Source: Corylus avellana (taxonomy: Eukaryota > Streptophyta > Magnoliopsida > Fagales > Betulaceae). From it: 64,000 nt of DNA. Below are positions 55,445 through 64,000 of this stretch, piece by piece; within the stretch, counting starts at the first letter, position 1; every line of letters begins with the position of its first letter. The translations under genes were made by a program, and so were the position numbers. Under the pieces are notes generated by a model. That model searched no databases, was not told the origin of the DNA, and was given only the letters and a program-made list of their open reading frames with translations. Location: the NCBI RefSeq assembly GCF_901000735.1, contig NC_081544.1, forward strand, positions 10,169,608-10,233,607. The letters are read 5' to 3'.

Positions 55445-57255
55445 TGGCATAGGCAGACACTTGTACGATGGCATCAAGGAGGGAAATATTGATTTTTTAC
55501 CCATTTGAAGACCTCCATCATTTCTTGTATTTTCTCTCCTTATTTCCCAAAGTGGGAAGGTGCCCTGAGACGTTTTAGGAATGAGGCCCATGGCTCATAT
55601 GGAATCTCTGGAGTGAGAGCTGCTGATGAAGAAGCCTCATTGCTTACTTGCTTACCTTTACCATTCTACAGATTCTGTGCCACCTCCGTTTGCTCATCTG
55701 TCTTCTCCTCTACATGATTGTCAACTAGTCTTCCACTTCGCAATATGGTGATGGCTTGAACTTGCTGATATGAAGTGCCCTCATCTACCATGTAGTGCCC
55801 CTTAGGATTTACCACTGGCTAGCTTGGAAGCTTTCCTTTGTCCCTCATGTTGAGGGTGTTGGCAAGTTGTCTGACTTGAGCTTCTAGCTTGGCAATGGAT
55901 TGGGAGTGTGAGTTCCCTGTCTCTTGTTGAGATTTCACAGACTGACTTATCTCGCTCACAATTTTCAACAGGTGATCTTGACTTTTCAACATTTGATCTT
56001 GGAAGTCGGAATCCAATCGAGGAGATGGTGAGGCCTGGTATTGCTGTTGTGGAGGCCGGTAAATGGAATGAGGTTAGTAGGGCTGCCTATTGGATTAAGC
56101 TTGATTGTGTGGCCCTAGGGCTAAGTTGCCCGAATTTGGATTGTTCCATGAGAAGTTGGGATGATTTCTCCACTTGGGGTTGTAGGTATTGGAATACAGA
56201 TCATTACTCGTTCTGGAGAAAGCTGCATTAACCTGCTCATTAGTAACATAAATATAATTTCCACCAGTAGGGCAGTTATTTACATGATGCATAGGACTAG
56301 AACAAAATGAGCAAGGTTCATGTGGTGTTTGCATGTGAGCAGTATTAGGAGCAAAACCAGTAGTCCTCAAAACTTGATCTAGCTTCTTGGTGATAGCCTC
56401 AACTACTTGGGTGGCCATGTTTGGGGAATGTCCTGCTTCATAAAGACTCTTTATCTTGGGTGCTTTAGATGCTAATGCCCTTCATCTGGTGGAAATCAGT
56501 TGAAGAGAATTATTACTCAAATTTTCAAACATAGACCATGCTTCATCTTCACTTTTTAACATGAATGTTCCCCCACAATATGCATCTACCATCTTTTTAT
56601 TGGACTCGGTCAAACCATCATAGAAACTCTACATTAGTTGCCATTTTGGGATGGCGTGGTGTGGGCATGATCTAAGTAAGTCCATCAGCCTATCCCAGGT
56701 CTCATGGAAATGTTCTCCCTTATATTGGGAGAAGCTAGTGATAGCTCTCCTAGTGTCATTGATCATTCCCAAGGGAAAATACTTCTTAAGAAATTCTTGT
56801 TGCAATTGAGCCCAAGAAGTGATAGAGTTAGGTGCTAAGGACTGGAAGCAATGTTTGGCTTTTTCCTTGAGTGAGAAAGGAAAAAGACGCATCCTTAGGG
56901 CATCCTCAGCGAATCCTGTCATTTTAATGGTAGAACAAATTGCTTCGAAATCACTGAGAATGTCATAAGGGTTTTCAGTGCTAGGCCCTAGGAAAGAAGG
57001 TAAATTCTGTATAGTGTTGGGCTTAATCTCATAGTGAGCTGCCGTAATCTTCGGCAACCGGGGACATGTGGGGGTAGTGTAAGTGGTAGGGAGATAGTGA
57101 TCTCTCAAAGCCACGTGATTAGCTTCGCCCATGGTCTTAGTGGGACGCTCTTCTAGCAAATTAGGAGTCCTTTCGAATCTAATTTGTCTAAGAGTGCATT
57201 CAAGTTCAAGGTCACAAGCAATTAATGGAAAAGACAACGAACGGCAACCTAGCAT
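55445..57255 (-). pseudogene. G6 gag and start of pol
   Basis: Frame 57255-56629: gag domain with ENPYDILSDFEAIC, LRMRLFPFSLKEKAKHCF, LQQEFLKKYFPLG and CPHHAIPKW; a likely start is MGEANHVAL at 57132. Frame 56418-56095: CX2CX4HX4C knuckle CSFCSSPMHHVNNC and an Asn/Pro-rich tail. Frame 56016-55819: ISQSVKSQQETGNS and QVRQLANTL, a coiled-coil-like segment. Stops and frameshifts separate them. Confidence 0.85.
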
Positions 57256-57633
57256 AAAAACAAAAACAAAAAGTAAAAAAAAATTAAAAAAAAAAATTAA
57301 AGCTCACAAACAGCCCTTAGATGCGTTGGGATTTTGGATGCAGGCTAATGCTAGTGCGCTCGATCGCACGGCAAGGTGCGCTCGAGCGTACTACCACAGA
57401 TGGGTGCGAGTGCAGGAGTGGAGGGCTCAAGTGCAGCTGGCCTAATTCCTGCTGGAGTGCGTACGTGCGCTCGATCGCAGTCACAGAGTTGGCAGCTATG
57501 GACCTGTTTGAGAATTCTAAAACAAATAAAAATAAAACACAAAAACAGAATTAAAGTTAGCACCGTAAAACAGGAAAATAGATTATTAAGCTAAAATTAA
57601 TCCTTAAAATTTGATAATGAAACCGTTAAGCGG

Positions 57634-57651
57634 TCCCCGGCAATGACGCCA
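57634..57651 (-). other. G6 primer-binding site, tRNA-Asp type
   Basis: The minus strand reads TGGCGTCATTGCCGGGGA, two mismatches from G7. It starts 5 bases from the LTR end. Confidence 0.85.
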
Positions 57652-57656
57652 AAAAT

Positions 57657-58752
57657 TGATGTGGTATTTTTGTGACAAAAAATATCAATTATAAAATTAC
57701 CACTCACAATAGGATGAATCCCGTAGGATAGGGCTATATTGACGATCTCGAATCTCAAGGACTGCATGGGTTTTATTATCAAAATTTGAAAGATTAAAAT
57801 TAACTTAATTCAAAAGAGATTTGATTTGTTTGTGTCAATTCAAAGTGCATGAAATAAACGGAAATAAAGAGAGTAAATATATGAGAGAGAGAGAGAGAGT
57901 AGGGTATTGACTTCACCACTATCCGCACATAAATGGTTAACCATATGTAATTCTAGCAATTCATTGTATGCATGTTATAATTTAAACAAGAAAACACATT
58001 ATTGAAGAATCAAAATAATTGATCTTTGGTTCGCATGGATCGTCCACCTAACCACTAAGATGCGGTACAACCCGTCTTTCCTAAGTATGAATTATTTAAT
58101 TCTTTAATAAGTTTCAGACAATCAATGGAATAGTATAACCCATCTTCGGTTGGCACGAATCGTCTACCTAAATTGCACTAAACTAGGGTGTAGTACGATC
58201 TGTCTTTCCTAGGTATGCTCTATCTAACCCTATTGATTGCATGTCAATTAAGAACCATTGTATAACCTTCATTCTCATAATCACAGAAAATAAGAAGGAT
58301 TTGAGTTCAATAACGGTAAAATACTTTCTAAGACAAGATAAGAATTTTACTAATATTGAGTTGAAAATTAAGAACAATTGCATTTGATATGAAGAAAAGA
58401 AATAAATTGTAGCAATTCTCAGAGTTATACAATCAACATGTATAAATTGAAAAACTAGAAATTAAATACAATCAAACCATTCTGCTCGGAAAGGATTACA
58501 TCAATACTTCACAATTGGTTTAGCCGCTCATGATCTTCTAAGCTCCAAAGAAAATTTTCTAATTTTTAACTCTCTGAAGTTGTGTGTCTATTTATAATGT
58601 TATCGGCCTATTTATAGGGATTAGGATAACCCTAAAAACCCTAAAAACCCTAGAAACCCTAAGAAAACCGGAGGTAGTCTCCCATTCCAATTGGGAGACT
58701 GAAAACAAATTCCAATCTGGAAAAGGATTCTTGCCGTGCACTGTATGCCTGT
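57657..58752 (-). repeat. G6 5' LTR (family 1), start truncated
   Basis: 1096 bp ending CCACATCA on the minus strand. It aligns with the 3' half of the G1 LTR (ACGGATCGTACCGCATCTTAG-type text). It includes TATA-like CTATTTATAG at 58608-58617 and a telomere-like run (CCCTAAAAACCCTAAAAACC) at 58628-58663. A (GA)n tract lies at 57883-57898. It is cut at 58752 by the G7 LTR, head to head. Confidence 0.82.
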
Positions 58753-60097
58753 TGATAAGTGCCAAATATTGCATATTTGGACCCCTTTATTTACATTAGT
58801 TAATCCTTTAGCTGTGTCGTTATTTAATATTTTGTGTTAGTTTTGTGTTTTTAGTGTTTTGTAGGTCATTGAAGAAAAACTGCAGCTTTAAAGGGAAAAA
58901 TGCGAAGTTTGGAAGAAAGCATACTTTGAGAAGACCTAGATTGTGTGGTTAAGTCTGACCAAATCTAAGGAAAGGTTAAATCAGATTAAAGTTCAGATTT
59001 GATAAGATTTCGGATCGGATTCAAATTCAGATTTTGCACATGTCTTAGTATTTTGACCATAACTCTCCGGTCAAATATCGGATTTAAGTGATTCGAACGG
59101 CATTAGAAAGCTAGCTCAAAATACTACAATTTATTGTGAAATAGGATTTTCGTAATTCGGACGGTTTCTATGTCAAAATCGCCCCGCAATTAAGAGACAC
59201 AAATTTGGACGAATCCTATTCCGATTTCAGACTTCTATTTTGACTGGGAGACAAACCTCCGAATTATCTAGGTTTACTTGGGCTTCTAGGACTTCCCTAA
59301 GCCTATAAATAGACTTATTTGCATTCAAAAAAAGATACACAATCCTAGAGAGCAAAATTCTTTTGTTTAGTTTTTCTTTAGGTTTAGGTTTAGGTTTAGG
59401 TTTAGATTTTATTTTTATGTGGAGCTAAATTCCCAACTAAGGTTGGGGATGAAGCCTCACCGATGAAGAACATCAATACTTTTATGTAAGTTTTTATTAT
59501 TCTGATTTTATTGGGTTTTATATTTCAATTGTTTTACTTCTAATCAATTGTATGGAGTGATTCTTGGATATCTATTGTGATTCAAGGATACATTTGATGA
59601 TTTGAGATAATTTCATATGATTGATTGCTTGGCTTTTAACTCATAAAAATTGGATATCCCTTGTGATTTGTTCTACGGATACATTTGGTGTTTCAATTTA
59701 ATTTGGATTCCTTTTGTGATTTGGTCAATGAATGGATACATGGGATGGTTTTGATTAATTCTTTGAAGTATAGTAAAACATATCTATGATTTAATTTGTG
59801 AGAACTTCGGATTAATATTGATGAATATAAAGTATGTTGTTATGATTTGGTGAGTGTGAATTCCCAAACCTTAGTACCTTTATCCTTAGATTTACTTATT
59901 TTATTTAGTTTATGTTTATCCTTTAATTTTCAAAACTCAAAAATCAAAACCCTTTTGGAACTAGATTAGAATTTAATTTGTTTAGATATAAATTGCTCTT
60001 TCAAAAATACAATTCTCTGTGGGATCGACCTCGCACTTGCAATCCATTAAACTACAATTGATTCGTGCACTTGCGAGTTAAATAAATTTGTACAACA
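58753..60097 (+). repeat. G7 5' LTR (family 3)
   Basis: 1345 bp, TGATAAGTGCC...TTGTACAACA. TATA box CTATAAATAGA at 59302-59312, followed by a (TTTAGG)4 tract at 59377-59405. Confidence 0.88.
59302..59312 (+). promoter_or_regulatory. TATA box of G7 5' LTR
   Basis: CTATAAATAGA, the same box as in G1 and G3. The hexamer array starts about 65 bp downstream, inside the expected transcript. Confidence 0.7.
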
Positions 60098-60103
60098 AGT
60101 TTT

Positions 60104-60121
60104 TGGCGCCGTTGCCGGGGA
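60104..60121 (+). other. G7 primer-binding site, tRNA-Asp type
   Basis: TGGCGCCGTTGCCGGGGA, six bases after the LTR; the unmutated consensus for Athila/Tat-type elements. Confidence 0.92.
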
Positions 60122-60542
60122 ATTGTTCAATTTTTGAAACCAATTTATTTCTAAATTAGTTTTATTCTTCTACTAGTTATAATTAGGATTTTATTTTTCT
60201 GCAATTTGTTTTGTTTTATTCGTGTTACTAATAAAAAAAAAAAAAAAGATTGTTCTTGTTGTTTTTTGTTTTGTTTGGCTTGTTTTACAGTTCTGCCGCA
60301 ACACCTTCCGCACATCAGCGCGATCAAGCGCACTCATAGTAAAAGCAGCAGTTCCGTAGATCTTTGCCAAAAATTTATTTTTGGTCCTTTTTGTGAGTTT
60401 TTAAATTTTAGTTTTCATTTTTTGTTTTTTTTTTTTTGTGTTAGTTGTTATTTTAGTTTATTTTATTTTTTTTAAAAAAATTAAAATTAAAAAAATATAT
60501 ATATTGGTTAATGTTTTATGTGGGATATCTGCATGCTAAAAA

Positions 60543-61889
60543 GTGAGGGGAAGCATGAATTTTCATTTTAATGATTTTAATGCATCTCCTAGTTGTAGGA
60601 CACCAGCTCCTACCAACTACCCTCAAAATTTTTACCCAAATAAACCATGTTCATTTTGTTTCAATCCTTATCATGAGGAGAACAATTGTCCAGATCTGCG
60701 AACTGAGCTCAACGACTTATGGGACAAATTAGATCAAATCAGAGCAGCTAGATCTAACTTTTCATATGAACAAATGAACACCAGTTTCTCTAGCCCGGGG
60801 TTTGATTCAAATTTCAATTGTTATAACCCGGACTGGAGCAACCAATATGATTTCTCAGGATCAGCTCAAGCTACAGGAAATTATGCTCACCAATTTGATG
60901 AATTGCACCATTCAGAATATCCACAGTTCGATCATCAAGCTCAACCTCTTGTTTATCAGTCTACCACTCAAGTGCCTGCACCACAGTCATCACTGGAAGA
61001 CATGATGAAAGCATTCATGCAATCAATGGATAAGAACATACAAGAGATAAAGCAAGATATGAAGAATACTACCCTGAGCAATTCCCAAGATATACAAGAG
61101 CTAAAAGGTTTCACCAATCAAGCCGTACAGGAGATGAAGAATTCCAACATGGCTAATGGTAGAGACATACAAGAACTTAAGCAGGCCATGACCAAGATAG
61201 AAGGACAGATCGGTCATCTAGTTCCTGACTTCAACAGAATAGAGGAAGAAGAGCTTCAAAGTCAGCTGATGGCTGAAAGGCACTACATGATGGATGAGGA
61301 TGATTCCGAAAATTCTTATCATGAGAATGCCCAAGTCACCATCACACTTGAGAGTGAGGAAATTGTGGATAACAAAGAGGAGGAAGAGAAAGATGAGCAA
61401 GTTGAGCATCTTGAGCAAGTTGAGCACCATGAGAATAGTGAGCCCCCAATGGATCCTAATCTGTCCAATGACATGGAAGTGAGTACTGAAGCTCCTGCCT
61501 GCATCATTGTACCTCTTGAGACATATCAAGAGCCCAAAGCTTCATTGCCTAAATGTCTCAAAGAGCCATCTTATATCAAGATATTCAAGGACTTGTGCAC
61601 ACAAGCACACAAATCTAGGAACCACTTTCCTAAAAAGATCCTTCGAAGCAAGAAATTCTACATAAGATGGCGAAACATCCTTCCAGAGGGGTATGAAGTT
61701 TTGAAGAAGAAGGGGTGGAAGGGATTAGTTGGACATCCGCATGATAGGGGGAAGCACTGTAAAGTTTTCTCCTCCAGTTTATTTTCTGCACTTCACTCCA
61801 AAAATTCTTTCTTTCCTTTTCCATTACATGTTAATTTTATTTGTTTTTTGTTTCTAACAGCAATTAATCTTTTGATATTGTTTCTATGA
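60543..61889 (+). CDS. G7 gag-like protein, intact frame
   Basis: 448 codons without a stop (first ATG 60543; the fifth codon, at 60555, is an alternative start MNFHFNDF). A CX2CX4HX4C knuckle lies near residues 36-49 (CSFCFNPYHEENNC), matching the knuckle of G6. An Asn/Gln/Ser-rich stretch follows (YEQMNTSFSS is like the G6 tail), then a coiled-coil-like repeat of IQELK units (residues ~160-230), a Glu-rich acidic region (~250-310), and a C-terminal segment with YIRWRNILPEGYEVLKKKG. The last ~45 residues are hydrophobic and may be read-through into 3' UTR. The N-terminal capsid domain of G3 and G6 gag is missing. It could package or chaperone RNA in trans; function is inferred. Confidence 0.75.
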   Translation: MRGSMNFHFNDFNASPSCRTPAPTNYPQNFYPNKPCSFCFNPYHEENNCPDLRTELNDLWDKLDQIRAARSNFSYEQMNTSFSSPGFDSNFNCYNPDWSNQYDFSGSAQATGNYAHQFDELHHSEYPQFDHQAQPLVYQSTTQVPAPQSSLEDMMKAFMQSMDKNIQEIKQDMKNTTLSNSQDIQELKGFTNQAVQEMKNSNMANGRDIQELKQAMTKIEGQIGHLVPDFNRIEEEELQSQLMAERHYMMDEDDSENSYHENAQVTITLESEEIVDNKEEEEKDEQVEHLEQVEHHENSEPPMDPNLSNDMEVSTEAPACIIVPLETYQEPKASLPKCLKEPSYIKIFKDLCTQAHKSRNHFPKKILRSKKFYIRWRNILPEGYEVLKKKGWKGLVGHPHDRGKHCKVFSSSLFSALHSKNSFFPFPLHVNFICFLFLTAINLLILFL

Positions 61890-62457
61890 AAAAAACATTG
61901 CTGTTAGTTTTTATTGACAGGTGTTTTGGTGTTTAAGTTTGGGGGACGCCCTAGCCTTGTTCACACTCAGATTTCTTTATTTCCGGTAATGTATTTCTAT
62001 ACTACACATTGAGGGCAATGTGTAATTCAAGTTTGGGGGTATGGAAAAACACTTTGTCTATTTATTTTTGTTTTTATTTGTTTATTTTTATTTGTCATTT
62101 TGTGTTAAAAAATTTGAAAAAAAAAAAATGTGCTATGTTGTTGTCAAGTTTGAGTTAAACTATAACTATGATTTGCATTTCATTAGCTTGCTTAAAGGGT
62201 TGAACATCATCATTATGTCATTAGAAGTTTGAGTCCTTTGACTTATTTTTGGGTAAAAGAGATTTCACTTGTTTTGAAATAAATTTTTATGAGCACATTA
62301 GCATGTTTTCTGTGAGGTATGATGTTTGAGCTTAAGCTTGTTCTCTTTGAGATTTGTTGGATGACCTATTGATGAATAACCATTGGCTTGCAAGATATAT
62401 ATAAAAAAAAATATAAAAAAAAAATAAAAGAAAAATAAATAAAAAAGAGAAGAAAAA

Positions 62458-62629
62458 AGAAAATAAAGATCATGTTGAGTTTTTCACTGAGTAACCGGAC
62501 ATCTTGCCTCGTTAAGCATTGAGTGTTCGCGTCAAAATGTGTGAAGTTCAGTGTTGATTTATGATATGGCTAATCTGACTTCGTAGCCTTTTTGACTTAA
62601 GTTAATAAGCCCTTAGAGATGTTCTACAT
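62458..62629 (+). repeat. 172-bp gap-flanking duplicate, left copy
   Basis: Near-identical to 62730-62901 (two mismatches seen: CATCTT/CCTCTT and AAATG/AAAGG). It lies against the gap, so the two contig ends overlap. Confidence 0.93.
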
Positions 62630-62729
62630 NNNNNNNNNNNNNNNNNNNNNNNNNNNNNNNNNNNNNNNNNNNNNNNNNNNNNNNNNNNNNNNNNNNNNNN
62701 NNNNNNNNNNNNNNNNNNNNNNNNNNNNN
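62630..62729. other. Assembly gap (100 N), probably false
   Basis: Exactly 100 N between two copies of the same 172 bp. The true sequence probably has one copy and no gap. Confidence 0.95.
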
Positions 62730-62756
62730 AGAAAATAAAGATCATGTTGAGTTTTT

Positions 62757-62979
62757 CACTGAGTAACCGGACCTCTTGCCTCGTTAAGCATTGAGTGTTC
62801 GCGTCAAAAGGTGTGAAGTTCAGTGTTGATTTATGATATGGCTAATCTGACTTCGTAGCCTTTTTGACTTAAGTTAATAAGCCCTTAGAGATGTTCTACA
62901 TCTAGTGCCCTAAAGTCACCTGGCTTGGGAGTCATTGGCCTAACACTTGTTACATGAGTCAATTAGAAAGCTTAAGGGA
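62757..62979 (+). other. Conserved 3' UTR module of G7
   Basis: AGATGT/ACATCT hairpin at 62889-62903 where G3 has GGTGT/ACACC. ATTGGC/GTCAAT stem with one G-U pair at 62934-62939 and 62958-62963. ACGAG/CTCGT at 63316-63331 and CTAGG/CCTAG at 63335-63348. Confidence 0.77.
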
Positions 62980-63481
62980 GTTAGACATTGCAAAGCCTAT
63001 TAAAAAAAAAAAAATGCATATCTTGCCTCGGTTGTTTCATTTGTTAGGGATTCTTTCAAATTTTATGGAACTTATCTTGAGTTTAAACTGAAAGCTTCAT
63101 GATTATGTACTAATTACACTTTACACATTTTAGAACATATGAGGTCTCAATTGTCCATTTATGAGTAATTTGATTTTGGATTTCCTTTCGACTATTATGA
63201 TGGTGTTTGTCTTTTTAAGTTTGCTCATGAATAAGAACCATGGTTTATGTCAAACTTTTTTCTTGTTAACAAAATAGTGCACAATGTTTGTGGGTATCAT
63301 TCCTGTTAAGCCCTCACGAGACTTCACTCGTCCACTAGGGATGCCTAGGGGTTTAAAAGGCTTGTTGCATATGCTAAATGTAATCGTCTCTCCCACGAAA
63401 GAGGATTTATGTTTCTTGCTTTCATTTTAATTTTTGTTTTGTTTTGCTAAGGGACTAGCAAAATGTAAGTTTGGGGGTGTT

Positions 63482-64000
63482 TGATAAGTGCCAAATATTG
63501 CATATTTGGACCCCTTTATTTACATTAGTTAGTCCTTTAGCTGTGTCGTTATTTAATATTTTGTGTTAGTTTTGTGTTTTTAGTATTTTGTAGGTCATTG
63601 AAAAAAAACTGCAGCTTTAAAGGGAAAAATGCAAAGTTTGGAAGAAAGAATACTTTGAGAAGACCTAGATTGTGTGGTTAAGTCTAACCAAATCCAAGAA
63701 AAGGTTAAATCAGATTAAAGTTCAGATTGGATAAGATTTCGGATCGGATTCAAATTCAGATTTTGCACATGTCTTAGTATTTTGACCATAACTCTCCGCT
63801 CAAATATCGGATTGAAGTGATTCAAACGGCATTAGAAAGCTAGCTCAAAATACTACAATTTGTTGTGAAATAGGATTTTCGTAATTCGGACGGTTTCTAT
63901 GTCAAAATCGCCCCGCAATTAAGAGACATAAATTTGGACGAATCCTAGTCCGATTTCAGACTTCTATTTTGACTGGGAGACAGACCTCCGAATTATCTAG
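63482..64000 (+). repeat. G7 3' LTR, first 519 bp
   Basis: Starts TGATAAGTGCC after the polypurine tract and runs off the window. About 3% different from the 5' LTR, mostly transitions. Confidence 0.9.

Larger units (their letters stand above)
55443..58752 (-). mobile_element. G6 Athila-type element, 5' half
   Basis: On the minus strand: partial 5' LTR (58752-57657), primer site, A-rich leader with GCTCGATCGCAC motifs (57580-57260), gag, and the start of the protease region (INISLLDAI and AYAKF near 55445-55500), then cut by G5. Its LTR belongs with G1 (family 1), not with the neighbouring family 2 elements. Confidence 0.82.
61890..63481 (+). other. G7 3' UTR, contains gap
   Basis: Non-coding. 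AAGTTTGGGGG motifs occur at 61936-61946 and 62029-62039, as in G3. An A-rich tract at 62400-62462 precedes the duplicated gap-flank sequence. A polypurine tract ends at 63481. Confidence 0.75.
58753..64000 (+). mobile_element. G7 non-autonomous Athila-type element (gag only), extends past window
   Basis: 5' LTR, consensus primer site, leader, a single gag-like frame, conserved 3' UTR, polypurine tract (AAGTTTGGGGGTG) and 3' LTR. The internal region is only ~3.4 kb as assembled and has no protease, RT, RNase H or integrase. The LTRs differ at about 16 of 519 comparable sites by eye (~3%). It is the youngest-looking gypsy element here, and would need enzymes in trans. Confidence 0.87.

Noticed and set aside
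58620..59405. True telomeric or interstitial telomere DNA
   Set aside because: The repeats are short, degenerate (hexamer TTTAGG or CCCTAAAAA) and inside LTRs.

Overview
This window is nuclear plant DNA, most likely from a eudicot and possibly a woody one. It is AT-rich, with intron-bearing or broken genes, CC-NB-LRR (CNL) disease-resistance genes, Ty1/copia and Ty3/gypsy (Athila/Tat-type) LTR retrotransposons, a hAT transposon and MITE-like pieces. Nothing looks bacterial or organellar. The species cannot be named from the sequence. Four contigs are joined by three 100-N gaps (10614-10713, 20110-20209, 62630-62729).

Region 1 (1-10613) holds a CNL pseudogene on the minus strand (8335 down to 340). 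A 5.4-kb Tork/Tnt1-like copia element (1979-7397) splits it inside the NB-ARC domain. The element has a 5-bp TAAGG target-site duplication, and the gene's reading frame is continuous across the insertion point. Region 2 (10714-20109) holds a decayed hAT transposase gene. A 24-unit telobox-containing minisatellite lies upstream of it, and ~350-bp repeats and a GC-rich palindromic block lie downstream. The region ends in the coiled-coil domain of a second CNL gene, cut off by the gap. Region 3a (20210-28094) is an almost exact second copy of 2722-10613. The end of contig A therefore equals the start of contig C, so an unmerged overlap (same allele or other haplotype) is at least as likely as a real segmental duplication.

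Region 3b (28095-35800) contains the 3' end of a SIRE-like copia element with a ~970-bp LTR, a LINE-type RNase H relic, a gypsy zinc-knuckle relic, MITE-like AT-rich DNA and no convincing host gene. Region 3c (35800-64000) is a nest of Athila/Tat-type gypsy elements, called G1 to G7 here. G1 is an LTR with a 3' tail. G2 (minus) appears coding-free. G3 (plus) is a full-length but dead element. G4 (minus) is a 3' half. G5 is a truncated LTR. G6 (minus) is a 5' half with gag. G7 (plus) is a gag-only non-autonomous element with an unbroken 448-codon frame that runs off the window end. A SIRE-like copia reverse-transcriptase relic lies between G1 and G2.

The observations most worth following are these. 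First, a non-coding module upstream of the polypurine tract is conserved in G2, G3, G4 and G7 although their LTRs have diverged; it contains small hairpins whose stems keep pairing through compensatory or wobble changes. Second, G3 and G4 form a ~6-kb imperfect palindrome. Third, self-complementary GATCGATC/GAGCGC motifs cluster in the LTRs and leaders. Fourth, contig ends are duplicated across two of the gap junctions, which affects any gene count made from this assembly. All conclusions come from reading by eye; no database search was run.
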